A stretch of 64,000 nucleotides of DNA from VRUE01 sp963702575 (GCA_963702575.1 CAVPCU010000005.1:124001-188000), one strand, 5' to 3'; positions 9,325 to 17,202 are shown, numbered from the stretch's first letter. The notes: generated by a model not told the origin, from the sequence alone. A program made the numbers and translations.

Positions 9325-9963
9325 ATGGCATACCCCGCCTACATCAGGGAGAAGGCGCGCCGGCTGCGGATCGAGAAGAAGCTGACGATCGACGAGCTGG
9401 CCGAACGTCTCGCGCTTCCCCGCACGACGATCTACTACTGGGTCCGCGACCTGCCGATCGGTACGACCGCACGCGAAACGCTTGCGTCCAGGCGGGCTGG
9501 CAAAGCGAATCGGAAGCGCCACCACCGGCTTCGCGAGGAGGCCTACCAGCGGGGTCATGACGAATTCCCGATCCTCTGCGCGCAGCCGACCTTCAGGGAT
9601 TTCGTCTGCATGTACATCGGCGAGGGCTACAAGCGCAATCGCAACGTCGTATCGATCTGTAACTCAGACCCAGCCGTGATGTGCCTTGGGGTCCGCTGGT
9701 TCAGGCGGCTCACCGACAGGAAGCTCGCATTCTCTTTCCAGCACCATGCCGATCAAGACCCTGGCGACATCACCAGATTCTGGGGCGAGCTACTGGATAT
9801 CGATCCATGAGAGATCACCTTCCAGCGGAAGTCGAACAGTGGCCAGCTCTCTGGCAGGGTTTGGCGGTCGAAATACGGCGTCCTGCAGCTGCGGGCAGGG
9901 GACACGTACTTTCGGGCGCGCCTGGAGGCCTGGATGGATTGCATTCGTGCCGACTGGACCTAG
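9325..9963 (+). pseudogene. HTH/LAGLIDADG-like endonuclease-family protein with an in-frame TGA
   Basis: Reading from ATG 9325, residues 1-161 contain a helix-turn-helix (LTIDELAERLALPRTTIYYWVRDLP), a basic stretch, and FVCMYIGEGYKRNRNVVSICNSDP, which resembles the LAGLIDADG-like region of actinobacterial HTH/endonuclease proteins. A TGA at 9808-9810 interrupts the frame after LLDIDP. The same frame then stays open for 50 more codons (EITFQRKSNSGQLSGRVW ... RADWT) to TAG 9961-9963 and clearly continues the family's C-terminus. So either a nonsense mutation, a sequence error or readthrough. The intact frame ends 11 nt before tRNA-Pro. Confidence 0.75.
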
Positions 9964-9974
9964 AATGACGTAAT

Positions 9975-10051
9975 CGGGGCGTAGCTCAGTCTGGTCAGAG
10001 CGCCCGCTTTGGGGGCGGGAGGTTTCGCTGGTTCGAATCCAGTCGCCCCGA
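9975..10051 (+). tRNA. tRNA-Pro(TGG)
   Basis: A complete 77-nt cloverleaf. Acceptor CGGGGCG pairs with CGCCCCG followed by discriminator A; anticodon stem CCCGC/GCGGG encloses the loop TTTGGGG with anticodon TGG; the T arm has GGTTCGAATCC. CCA is not encoded. The convergent secreted-protein gene ends only 6 nt beyond it. Confidence 0.95.
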
Positions 10052-10056
10052 TTTTC

Positions 10057-11031
10057 TCAGAGCGATTTTGCGCTGCCGTACTTTCGCTTGGCCCGCTTTA
10101 CGCAACGCGCACGCTTGTGCTTCGAGTGGAGCGTCTTGCACTGCTTTAGCGCGGTGGACAGCAGTTGGCGCCTGATCCGCCCCAGGCTGGCTTCTTCTTC
10201 CCCTCGCTTCTTTGCCGCCGCCGCTGCGGCGGTCTCTTCGTCTTTCCGCTTCTTCGCCGCCGCTGCCGCGGCGGCTTCGTCCCCACGCTGCTTGGCTTCG
10301 ATTTCTGCCGCGGTGACGGCCTTGATCTGAAGCGATGCGCTGGTGTGGATCGTGAAGCCCAGCTCCACCCCAGTCGTCAGCGGTGAGGGGTTGGCGGCCC
10401 TTTTGCCCATCGGGATCGCGTGGCGCTTTTCGCCGAGCGCGTTTTCGTATTCGGTGGGGGTCTGCGTCGCGCCCAACCGGCTCAGCGTCGCCGTGAAGGA
10501 CGTCGCTTCCCGGTTGATCGGGCCCACGGGAGAGAGGAAGGGGCCGAGCGCTTCGACTTCTTCCGGGCCGCATTCGAAGCTCATGTAGAGGCCGCCGCCC
10601 GGGTTGAGGAGCATGCCGACTTCGTGCTTCGCCTGGTCGATGTACACGAGGTCGGCTTCGATTTCTTCGGCTTCGATTTCCCCTGGGCTCGCGCCTTCGG
10701 ACTTGCATTCGTGGCCGCCTTCGGTGCCGCCCTGCGTTTCGCATCCCGTGAAGACGTATTGCGAGATCGTCGAACGCGGTCCCCTGATTTCACCTTCGCC
10801 TTCGGATCCGGTGCAATGGACGACCGTGTCGTATCCGGCCAGCGCGGCGGTCACTTCCCCGCCGCTGGCCGTGAAGTCGATGGGGAAAGCCGATGGGCTG
10901 GCAAATTCCAGCACCGGCGAGGCCGCCTTCGCCTGAGCCGTCGCGGCCGCGAACGCCACCGCCGCGATCAGCGCCGCGACGCAAACGCACATTCCCCGAA
11001 ACCGCCCGCCTCGCAAACGTCGTGACTCCAC
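10057..11031 (-). CDS. Secreted protein of unknown function with Ala/Lys/Glu coiled coil
   Basis: A 324-aa protein. A signal peptide is seen near the N-terminus (RGMCVCVAALIAAVAFAAATAQAKA). A globular region (about residues 35-220) contains several Cys (HCTGSEGEG, GCETQGG, FECGPEE). It is followed by two repeats of the type EAAAAAAAKKRKDEE (about residues 240-280, coiled coil) and a very basic Lys/Arg-rich tail. GTG 11031 was chosen because GGGGAGG lies about 8 nt upstream. No function recognised. Confidence 0.7.
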   Translation of the reverse strand: MESRRLRGGRFRGMCVCVAALIAAVAFAAATAQAKAASPVLEFASPSAFPIDFTASGGEVTAALAGYDTVVHCTGSEGEGEIRGPRSTISQYVFTGCETQGGTEGGHECKSEGASPGEIEAEEIEADLVYIDQAKHEVGMLLNPGGGLYMSFECGPEEVEALGPFLSPVGPINREATSFTATLSRLGATQTPTEYENALGEKRHAIPMGKRAANPSPLTTGVELGFTIHTSASLQIKAVTAAEIEAKQRGDEAAAAAAAKKRKDEETAAAAAAKKRGEEEASLGRIRRQLLSTALKQCKTLHSKHKRARCVKRAKRKYGSAKSL

Positions 11032-11174
11032 GTGTCCGCCTCCCCTTGCCTGGCTGATTTCTTCCCCGCAGAGGATCGTAGCGGACGTCATGGCGCCGAG
11101 CACGACCCTGGGTTCTGAGCTCACTGGACGGTTATCCGTTAACGAAACTCCCTGGAAACGTCGATAGGCGGCGT

Positions 11175-11438
11175 ATGGAAGAGCGGGCCAGCACGCCGCG
11201 CCGGCGTGAACGTGTCGTATTCGAAACCGACCGGCATCTGGTCGTCGGCGACGTCACCCTGCCGCCGGAGGGCTACCAGAGCCGCTTCTCCGACGCGGTC
11301 AACCGGCCCGACCTCGCCTTCGTCCCACTGGTCAACGTCGAGATCTCGCCCCACGGCGGCGGCGCGCCGGTCCACCACGAGTTCATCGCGCTGGCCAAGT
11401 CGCAAGTCCACTTCGCCTATCCGGTCGCCCGCGAGTAG
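11175..11438 (+). CDS. DUF6812-like small conserved protein
   Basis: An 87-aa soluble protein: RERVVFETDRHLVVGDVTLPPEGYQSRFSDAVNRPDLAFVPLVNVEI followed by HHEFIALAKSQVHFAYPV. This pattern (a two-strand start, VGDVTLPxxGYxSR, then F(V)PL(T/V)NV) is that of a small actinobacterial family of unknown function that I recall as DUF6812. ATG start at 11175. Convergent with the membrane protein at 11474. Assignment to the DUF is from memory. Confidence 0.7.
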   Translation: MEERASTPRRRERVVFETDRHLVVGDVTLPPEGYQSRFSDAVNRPDLAFVPLVNVEISPHGGGAPVHHEFIALAKSQVHFAYPVARE

Positions 11439-11473
11439 GCCGGCCCGCTCGAGCACCGCCTCTCCGGGAGGGC

Positions 11474-11752
11474 TCAGGCCGTTTCGCGGCGGCGCTTGCC
11501 GCTGCCCGCAAAGGCCCCGATGTCGATCAGGAAGGCGAGCACCACGATGAGCCACTCGAAGCCGTTGACGCCGTTCGAGGAGGCCCACAGCGCGGCGTAG
11601 GCGAGCGTCGTCCAGGGCAGCAGGAAGAAGCCGAGGAGGGGGACCAGCCAGCTGTCGAAGGCGCGGCTGAGCAGGTCGGTGAAGAGGAAGAGGACGAACA
11701 GCGCCAGCCGCGGCGAGATCAGGGCGAAGATCAGGGCGAGGCAGCCGATGCG
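11474..11752 (-). CDS. Small multi-pass membrane protein, start codon not canonical
   Basis: Read on the minus strand, the frame from 11752 to TGA at 11476-11474 gives RIGCLALIFALISPRLALFV, then LFTDLLSRAFDSWLVPLLGF, LPWTTLAYAALWASSNGV and FEWLIVVLAFLIDIGAFAG with a basic C-terminus: three to four hydrophobic segments in about 92 aa. The composition and the PWTTLAYA/NG(V)xGxxW pattern are those of a real membrane protein common in actinobacteria. An in-frame TAG lies just upstream at 11761-11759, and there is no ATG/GTG/TTG, so the start is either an unusual codon (ATC at 11749) or the 5' end carries an indel. Confidence 0.6.
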   Translation of the reverse strand, partial: RIGCLALIFALISPRLALFVLFLFTDLLSRAFDSWLVPLLGFFLLPWTTLAYAALWASSNGVNGFEWLIVVLAFLIDIGAFAGSGKRRRETA

Positions 11753-11774
11753 GGAACGCTACCTTGTACCCACG

Positions 11775-12347
11775 ATGCTCGAGCACGCCGTCCTCGACAC
11801 GCCGCTGGAGCCGCCCTTCCCGGAGGGGATCGAGGTCGCCTACTTCGCGCTCGGCTGCTTCTGGGGCGCCGAGCGGCTGTTCTGGACGCTAGACGGCGTC
11901 TACACGACCGCCGCCGGCTACATGAACGGGACCACGCCGAACCCCACCTACGAGGAAGTCTGCACCGGGCGGACCGGCCACGCCGAGGCGGTGCTCGTCG
12001 CCTTCGACCCGTCCCGGATCTCCTACGCCGACCTGCTCAAGGTCTTCTTCGAGGAGCACGACCCGACCCAGGGGATGCGCCAGGGCAACGACGTCGGCAC
12101 CCAGTACCGGTCCGGCATCTACTACGCCAACGACGCCCAGAAGGCAACCGCCGAGATGGCGCTGCGCGCCTACGAGGAGGCCCTGCGCGCCGCCGGCTAC
12201 GCGGCGATCACGACCGAGCTCGAGCCGGCCGGCCCGTTCTACTACGCCGAGGAGTACCACCAGCAGTACCTGCACAAGGTGCCGAACGGCTACTGCGGCC
12301 TCGCCGGCACCGGCGTCTCCTGCCGCATCCCCGCCGCCGCCGGCTAG
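11775..12347 (+). CDS. msrA: Peptide-methionine (S)-S-oxide reductase
   Basis: MsrA of 190 aa, which reduces methionine S-sulfoxide in proteins. The active site GCFWGAE contains catalytic Cys28; conserved TGRTGHAEAVLVAFDP, HDPTQGMRQGNDVGTQYRSGIYY and the C-terminal YCGLAGTGVSC with a candidate resolving Cys are visible. ATG 11775 is preferred because TACCTT lies 9 nt upstream as a possible -10; the in-frame ATG at 11748 would add nine residues. Another oxidative-damage repair gene close to the OsmC/peroxiredoxin region. Confidence 0.93.
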   Translation: MLEHAVLDTPLEPPFPEGIEVAYFALGCFWGAERLFWTLDGVYTTAAGYMNGTTPNPTYEEVCTGRTGHAEAVLVAFDPSRISYADLLKVFFEEHDPTQGMRQGNDVGTQYRSGIYYANDAQKATAEMALRAYEEALRAAGYAAITTELEPAGPFYYAEEYHQQYLHKVPNGYCGLAGTGVSCRIPAAAG

Positions 12348-12387
12348 CGCTTCGCACGCCCGGCGCGCCGAATAGCATCCCGCGCCG

Positions 12388-14556
12388 GTGACCCCCAGCT
12401 TCGGCTCCTACATCGGCGGCTGCTTCGCGGTGATCGGCATCGTCGCGGCCGTCGGCCTCGGCGGCTACTGGCTGCGGCGTTGGATCGCGCCCGAGTTCTC
12501 CGGCGCGCTCGCCCGCCTCGGCGACGCGACCGTCGCGGTCGCCCTGCTCATCCTCTCGCTCGAGCTGCTCGGCACGCTCAGCATCCTCACCGTCGGCTGG
12601 GTGATCGTCGTCTGCATCGGGGTCGGCCTGGGCGCGGCCCTGCTCGGCTGGAAGATGACCGGCCGCGACGGGCACGAGGTCGCGGCGCCGCGGGTGCAGA
12701 CGATCGCCCTGCTGATCGCGCTCGGCGTCGCCTCCTTCACCGTCGCCGAGTGGACCTTCCCGGCGCAGCAGAGCCTCGACTTCGGCATGTTCGGCGGCGA
12801 CACCACCTGGTACCACATGCCCTTCGCGGCGCGGATGGCCCAGGAAGCCTCGACCGTCCACCTGCACTTCACCGATCCGCTGCGACTCGCCGCCTGGTTC
12901 TACCCGCAGAGTTCCGAACTGATCCACGCCACCGGGATCGTCATCTTCAAGAGTGACTGGCTCTCGCCGCTGATCAACCTGATCTGGCTCGCGATCGCGC
13001 TGCTCGCCGCCTGGTGCATCGGCCGCCCCTACAAGGTCGGGCCGGCGACGCTGGTCGCGGGCGCGATCGTGCTCGACGCGGGGGTGATGATCGAAACGCA
13101 GCCGGGGGAGGGGCGCAACGACATCATGGGGCTCGCCTTCCTGATCGCCTTCGCCGCCTTCCTGATCAACGGCCACCAGCGGCGGGCGCCGGTCGAGGGG
13201 GCCGTCCAGGACGCGCCCGAGCACGACGCGCCGCTGCTCGACAGGGGGCCGCTGCTGATCGCCGGCATCGCTGCCGGCCTTGCCGCCTCGGTCAAGCTCA
13301 CCTTCCTCGTCCCGGTCGCCGCGATCACCCTCGGCGTGATCGTCTTCAGCGGCCGCGGCCGCCGCCTGACGACGGCCTGGGTGCTCGGCCTCTCGACCTT
13401 CGTCGTCGGCGGCTATTGGTATGTGCGGGCGGCGATCAAGACCGGCGGCAATCCGATCCCCCAGATCGGCTGGGGGCCGCTGCACCTGCCGAGGCCCGAA
13501 CAGATGCCGCTCGACCCGCGGCCGCGCTTCGCCGTCGCCCACTACCTGACCAACCCGACGGTCTACCGCCGGTGGTTCTTTCCCCAGCTCGATAACGCCT
13601 TCGGCCCGCTCTGGCCGCTGATCCTGATCGTCGCCGTCGCCGCCGCGGTCTTCATCGCGGTGCGCTCGCGCAACCGAATCCTGCAGGTGATCGCCGCCGC
13701 GGCGCTGATCACCGCCGTCGTCTACCTCTTCACGCCGCTCACCGCGGCAGGCCAGGAGGGCTCGCCGACGGGCTTCTTCACCAACACCCGCTACCTCGTC
13801 CCCGGCCTCGTCCTGGCGATGGTGCTGCTGCCGGTCGCGCGGCCGCTGCGCGCCCCCGACTCGCGCGCCTGGCAGACGCTGCTCTTCCTCACCGGCGTCT
13901 ACGCGATCACGGTATTGACCACGCCGCGCTGGTATCCGGGCTACATCGCCGGCACGATCTTCCTCACCCTGGTCCTGGTCTGGGCGCCGGCCGGTCTGAG
14001 CCTGGGGCGGGCGCGCCACAGCGTCAGCCGCGCCGTCGTCGCCGCCGCGCTCGGCGGGATCGTCCTGCTGGCGGTCGTCCTCGGCCGCGCCCAGGAGGTC
14101 CAGTACTACGACCAGCACTACACCCGGGTGACGCCCTTCCTCCAGGACGGCGGGCCGCGCAAGGCCTACACCTTCGCCCGCGAACGCCACGGCGCGCGGA
14201 TCGGGATCGCCGGCTCGGGTGAGATTTTCTTCGGCCAGTACGGCTTCTACGGCGCCAACCTCGACAACTACGTCCAGTACATCGGCGTCCCGGGCCCCGA
14301 CGGGGCCTACCGCCTGGCGACCACCTGCCACCAGTTCAAGCGGCGGATCAACGCCGGCCACTACGACTTCCTGATCATCAGCCAGTTCACCCAGGACTCG
14401 CGCGACGCCGAATACTGGTACCCGATCTACGCCTGGATCAAGGACGACCCGGCCCTCGAAAAGATCATCGAAGAGCCGGAAATCACGCCCGAGCCCGACT
14501 ACGTCTTCAAGGTCAAGGGCAAGCTTGACCCAGCCGCCTGCGGCAGCCACGGCTAG
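12388..14556 (+). CDS. Large polytopic membrane protein, GT-C glycosyltransferase-like
   Basis: A 722-aa protein with at least ten hydrophobic segments spread from residue 8 to about 590 and a C-terminal soluble domain of about 130 residues. GDTTWYHMPFAARMAQEAS in the first large loop resembles the acidic loop motif of GT-C glycosyltransferases (ArnT/PMT-like), which use lipid-linked sugar donors at the outer membrane face. The function is inferred from topology and the motif only. GTG start at 12388 with TAGCAT 10 nt upstream; monocistronic, followed by tRNA-Arg. Confidence 0.6.
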   Translation: MTPSFGSYIGGCFAVIGIVAAVGLGGYWLRRWIAPEFSGALARLGDATVAVALLILSLELLGTLSILTVGWVIVVCIGVGLGAALLGWKMTGRDGHEVAAPRVQTIALLIALGVASFTVAEWTFPAQQSLDFGMFGGDTTWYHMPFAARMAQEASTVHLHFTDPLRLAAWFYPQSSELIHATGIVIFKSDWLSPLINLIWLAIALLAAWCIGRPYKVGPATLVAGAIVLDAGVMIETQPGEGRNDIMGLAFLIAFAAFLINGHQRRAPVEGAVQDAPEHDAPLLDRGPLLIAGIAAGLAASVKLTFLVPVAAITLGVIVFSGRGRRLTTAWVLGLSTFVVGGYWYVRAAIKTGGNPIPQIGWGPLHLPRPEQMPLDPRPRFAVAHYLTNPTVYRRWFFPQLDNAFGPLWPLILIVAVAAAVFIAVRSRNRILQVIAAAALITAVVYLFTPLTAAGQEGSPTGFFTNTRYLVPGLVLAMVLLPVARPLRAPDSRAWQTLLFLTGVYAITVLTTPRWYPGYIAGTIFLTLVLVWAPAGLSLGRARHSVSRAVVAAALGGIVLLAVVLGRAQEVQYYDQHYTRVTPFLQDGGPRKAYTFARERHGARIGIAGSGEIFFGQYGFYGANLDNYVQYIGVPGPDGAYRLATTCHQFKRRINAGHYDFLIISQFTQDSRDAEYWYPIYAWIKDDPALEKIIEEPEITPEPDYVFKVKGKLDPAACGSHG

Positions 14557-14606
14557 CGTCGAGGCGCGGGAACCCGGCTTGCCAGGGCCGTAAGCTAGGC
14601 ATGCCC

Positions 14607-14679
14607 GCCCCCGTAGCTCAGTGGACAGAGCGACGGCCTTCTAAGCCGTGGGTCGCTGGTTCGAATCCAGCCGGGGGTG
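14607..14679 (+). tRNA. tRNA-Arg(TCT)
   Basis: A 73-nt cloverleaf. Acceptor GCCCCCG pairs with CGGGGGT (the terminal pair is G-T), with discriminator G. Anticodon stem ACGGC/GCCGT encloses CTTCTAA with anticodon TCT. The T arm has GGTTCGAATCC. CCA is not encoded. A toxin-antitoxin block starts 78 nt downstream. Confidence 0.94.
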
Positions 14680-14756
14680 CTTGGGCAAGGCGTCTTGACG
14701 GTGGTCGAACCGTGGGCGAGGAAGGTTTGGCACCCGCTCCCAGCCGCGCCATGGCC

Positions 14757-14796
14757 GATTATAACGTTTGACTTCTACAATGCAGACGTTATAATC
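14757..14796 (+). promoter_or_regulatory. Sigma-70 promoter inside an 11-bp inverted repeat (TA operator)
   Basis: GATTATAACGT (14757-14767) and ACGTTATAATC (14786-14796) are perfect inverted repeats. Between and within them sit TTGACT (14768-14773) and TATAAT (14790-14795) separated by 16 nt, a near-consensus promoter. The -10 ends 6 nt before the toxin ATG (14802), so the transcript would be leaderless. The palindrome covers both promoter boxes, as expected for an operator bound by the antitoxin of the following module. Confidence 0.8.
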
Positions 14797-14801
14797 CCTG
14801 C

Positions 14802-15239
14802 ATGAGTTGGGCTGCTGAAAGGACCAGCGAGTTCGATGAGTGGTGGGAAGGCCTAACGGACCAAGAGCAGCGCAAGATCGTCGCCTCGGTGGAGGCCTTG
14901 CAGGAGCTTGGTCCGAGCGCGGGCCGGCCGCTCGCCGACACCGTCGAGGGCTCCCGGCACCCCAACATGAAGGAGCTACGGATAACTCAAACGATGCGTG
15001 TCTTCTTCGCCTTCGATCCCGAGCGGACGGCGATCCTCTTGATCGGGGGCGACAAGGCGGGGAAGACAAAGCGCTTTTACAAAAAGATGATTCCGGTTGC
15101 CGACCGGATCTATGATCGCCACCTTCGGGAGCTCGCCGAGCACGAAGGTAGCAAGGAGCGCCAAGATGCCAAAGATGAAAAGAAAGCCGTTCAGCGAGCT
15201 AAGCAAGGAAGTCAGAAAGCGCCCCGGCGCCGCCGCTGA
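14802..15239 (+). CDS. higB: RelE/HigB-type toxin with basic C-terminal extension
   Basis: A 145-aa type II toxin, predicted ribosome-dependent or free mRNA interferase. The core is SEFDEWWEGLTDQEQRKIVASVEAL, GRPLADTVEGSRHPNMKELRI, then VFFAFDPERTAILLIGGDK and the FYKKMIPVADRIYDRHLREL end typical of HigB (phage-derived Gp49-like) toxins, which usually stop about here. This one continues for about 25 Lys/Arg/Gln-rich residues encoded where the antitoxin gene has already begun, overlapping it by 74 nt. The toxin precedes the antitoxin, the HigBA order. Confidence 0.85.
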   Translation: MSWAAERTSEFDEWWEGLTDQEQRKIVASVEALQELGPSAGRPLADTVEGSRHPNMKELRITQTMRVFFAFDPERTAILLIGGDKAGKTKRFYKKMIPVADRIYDRHLRELAEHEGSKERQDAKDEKKAVQRAKQGSQKAPRRRR

Positions 15240-15510
15240 GATCGACGCGCGCAAGCGTGCGATCGTCTCTGCGGTTCGCCTGTCCGAGCTGCGGGAGCAG
15301 ATCGGCAAGACGCAGACCGAGCTTGCCCAGGTGCTGGAGATGACCCAGGCCAACGTCTCCCGGATCGAGCACTCGGGAAACCTCTACCTGCGCACGCTGG
15401 CCGACTACGTGGGCGCCCTAGGTGGCCACATCGAGGTCAACGCCGTCTTCGACGACGATGTCGTGCCGCTTGGCTTGGTCGAGAGGGACCGGGGCTCGGC
15501 CGCTGCCTGA
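15166..15510 (+). CDS. higA: XRE-family antitoxin (HigA type)
   Basis: A 114-aa DNA-binding antitoxin. The helix-turn-helix is KTQTELAQVLEMTQANVSRIEHSG, followed by LRTLADYVGALGGHIEVNAVF, the usual HigA-like ending. It neutralises the upstream toxin and probably binds the 14757-14796 palindrome. ATG 15166 overlaps the toxin frame by 74 nt; ATG 15175 is a possible alternative start. Confidence 0.85.
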   Translation: MPKMKRKPFSELSKEVRKRPGAAAEIDARKRAIVSAVRLSELREQIGKTQTELAQVLEMTQANVSRIEHSGNLYLRTLADYVGALGGHIEVNAVFDDDVVPLGLVERDRGSAAA

Positions 15511-15652
15511 GTTCCAATCGCCGCGAAGCGGCGCTACCGCGTCAGCGAGACCGGATCGGCGCCGATTCGCGCTACGTGGTTCGGATCATGTCTCGCAAGG
15601 GGTGCTGATCCTGACGGTCCATCAGGTCAGCGTGGTGGCCGGTATCGGCTGG

Positions 15653-15696
15653 GTTGGCAAATATGCCAACTTAGGTTGGCGGATTCGCCAACCTAA
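15653..15696. terminator. Two abutting hairpins between convergent genes
   Basis: GTTGGCA-AATA-TGCCAAC (15653-15670) is directly followed by TTAGGTTGGCG-GATT-CGCCAACCTAA (15671-15696). Both are perfect stems with 4-nt loops and share the GTTGGC core. They lie between the ends of the antitoxin (15510) and the convergent DUF3072 gene (15716), so a bidirectional terminator is likely, although T tracts are weak. The stretch 15511-15652 has no gene I can support. Confidence 0.6.
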
Positions 15697-15715
15697 GCTC
15701 ACGGAGAAGGGCCGG

Positions 15716-15916
15716 CTACCGCTGAAGTTCGTCGATTCGTTCAGAGGCTTCGGCCTTAGTGAGCAGATCGAGATCCTCCTCGGATATTGGTTCGCCGGCT
15801 TTCGCGGCCAAGGCCGACAGGTACTCCCTTTGCGCGTCGGTGATCGACTCGTCGCCGGTCTCCCATTCATCTGGATCGCGGACGAAGTCGTAATTTGGAT
15901 CACGCACCAAGTTCAT
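15716..15916 (-). CDS. DUF3072 family small protein
   Basis: A 66-aa acidic protein: RDPDEWETGDESITDAQREYLSALAAKAGEP then LTKAEASERIDELQR. The pattern DPDxWxTGDExxTxAQxxYLxxLxxxAGE...LTKAEASxRIDELQ is the DUF3072 family of unknown function, often a stand-alone small protein. ATG 15916 is the simplest start; an in-frame GTG 24 nt upstream is an alternative. It ends 19 nt before the double hairpin. Confidence 0.75.
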   Translation of the reverse strand: MNLVRDPNYDFVRDPDEWETGDESITDAQREYLSALAAKAGEPISEEDLDLLTKAEASERIDELQR

Positions 15917-16005
15917 CGCCTCTTCGCACCGGACGGTAGCGGTCTCAGTCTGGTGGATGCGCTGATTCTTCCAAGTGCTGGTCTGGCCGGCAACCCTCGG
16001 GCTTT

Positions 16006-16521
16006 TCAAGCCCGAGGTGGCGGACGCCGCTGTATGGCTGGAGGCGGCAACGGCTTCACGCCGGAGACCTTTTCGCTCTCGCGGAAGAGGCAGAGGATCT
16101 TGCCGCCTCCCGGTCTCGCTGCACTCACGGCTTGCACGCCCTTCCATCCCTCGGCGTGGAGCTGCTCGCCGATCTTCTGAAAGGCCGGCCAGCCGAGGCG
16201 GCGGGGTAGCGGTACCGCGAGGCCGACTCGTGCAAGCTGCGACTCGCTCCGCAAGTCGGCGATTCCATCCACCTCCACTTCGAAGCGCCACAGGTCTCGG
16301 GGCAGCTGGTCATCGGGTCGAAGCGCCAGCTCGTCGATCTGTCGGTACCACTCGGCCCAGGCTGTCTCGCGCGAGTCGGCGAGGTAGAAGCCGGCTACCG
16401 CAGAGCCGCGCTGCCAACGCCCGTCGGGCGGTGGTTCCGAGTGCCACCAGACCGAGCCGCGGTGGGGGAGATGGCGGCACCAGACGCCATCGACGCCGAT
16501 GCGGTCGACGTCGAGCGCCAA
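16006..16521 (-). CDS. RES-domain toxin
   Basis: A 171-aa RES-domain protein, named for conserved Arg, Glu and Ser. RHLPHRGSVWWHSEPPPDGRWQRG opens the domain, YLADSRETAWAEWYR contains the second conserved segment, and the C-terminal SAARPGGGKILCLFR the third. RES toxins of the Xre-RES family degrade NAD+. It lies 3 nt after its antitoxin gene on the same strand, the usual antitoxin-first order. The last 15 residues are Pro/Arg-rich and not conserved. Confidence 0.8.
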   Translation of the reverse strand: MALDVDRIGVDGVWCRHLPHRGSVWWHSEPPPDGRWQRGSAVAGFYLADSRETAWAEWYRQIDELALRPDDQLPRDLWRFEVEVDGIADLRSESQLARVGLAVPLPRRLGWPAFQKIGEQLHAEGWKGVQAVSAARPGGGKILCLFRESEKVSGVKPLPPPAIQRRPPPRA

Positions 16522-16524
16522 GGC

Positions 16525-16866
16525 TCAGGTCGCGACCGGTTCCTCGAGCGCGGAGACGATCCGCGCAACACGCAGGTACTCGCCTCCGGAGATCAGCTCG
16601 AGCGGCTTTCTGTCGTCGAGCGCAGGGACCGGCTTGTTCATCCAGACCGGGATGTACTCGGGATCCATCACCCGCAGCAGTCGCTCGCTGATCGAGGAGA
16701 GCTCGGCGATACGCTGCGCGCGCTTTCCCGAGGGAACGCGCTTCAGCGCCACCCAGGCCCGAGCGGTGCTCGGCGCGGCGCCGGTGGCCGCGGCGATGTC
16801 CTCGGAGCTGAGATGGGCCTCGTCATGGACGAACGCCGCCTCCCTGGCAAATGCAGGTGAAGACAC
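16525..16866 (-). CDS. Xre/MbcA/ParS-type antitoxin of RES module
   Basis: A 113-aa protein: an N-terminal HTH (LSSEDIAAATGAAPSTARAWVALKRVPSGKRAQRIAEL) followed by the C-terminal toxin-binding part (YIPVWMNKPVPALDDRKPLELISGGEYLRVARIVSALEE), the architecture of Xre-MbcA-ParS antitoxins. GTG 16866 lies 7 nt after TACAAT on the minus strand, a plausible -10 of a leaderless message. It is paired with the RES toxin immediately downstream and diverges from VapBC. Confidence 0.8.
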   Translation of the reverse strand: MSSPAFAREAAFVHDEAHLSSEDIAAATGAAPSTARAWVALKRVPSGKRAQRIAELSSISERLLRVMDPEYIPVWMNKPVPALDDRKPLELISGGEYLRVARIVSALEEPVAT

Positions 16867-16950
16867 GAGCGCAATTGTAGCGCATTTGTGCAGCTGCAGT
16901 GCTGCTAGAATACGGCCGTCAATGAATGCATTGATTGACTGCAAAGGAGG

Positions 16951-17202
16951 GTGACGATCAAGGCTTTGACGATCAGGAATCTGCCTCCGGGCATCGCCGA
17001 CGCCTTGGAGCGCGAGAAGCGCCGCCGGGGGAAGTCGCTCAACCAGACGGTCATCGACCTGCTCGGTCAGGGGCTTGGCGCGCAGGGCGCGCGCTCGAAT
17101 GGGCTGGGTCGCCTGGCCGGGAGCTGGGGCGAGGACGAGTTCCACGATTTCGAGCGGGCAGTTGCGCCGTTCGAGGGTGTCGACGAGGAGCTCTGGCGTT
17201 GA
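16951..17202 (+). CDS. vapB: FitA/VapB-type ribbon-helix-helix antitoxin
   Basis: An 83-aa antitoxin. IKALTIRNLPPGIADALEREKRRRGKSLNQTVIDLLGQ is a ribbon-helix-helix DNA-binding domain of the FitA type; the C-terminal WGEDEFHDFERAVAPFEGVDEELWR is the toxin-binding tail. The GTG at 16951 follows AAGGAGG with no spacer, which is unusual; a TTG at 16966 is 15 nt away and would also give the conserved LTIRNLP start. The upstream sequence CAATGAATGCATTGATTG (16920-16937) is nearly palindromic and may be its operator. Confidence 0.8.
   Translation: MTIKALTIRNLPPGIADALEREKRRRGKSLNQTVIDLLGQGLGAQGARSNGLGRLAGSWGEDEFHDFERAVAPFEGVDEELWR

Noticed and set aside
9808..9810. TGA as a selenocysteine codon
   Set aside because: The family is not a selenoprotein, no Cys occupies the position, and no SECIS-like hairpin directly follows. 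A mutation or base error is simpler.
14641..15069. Minus-strand protein ending in LDSNQRPTA
   Set aside because: The end is the antisense translation of the tRNA-Arg gene, a well-known false ORF.
15422..16180. Plus-strand ORF over DUF3072 and RES genes
   Set aside because: It is antisense to two recognisable genes and crosses the double hairpin.
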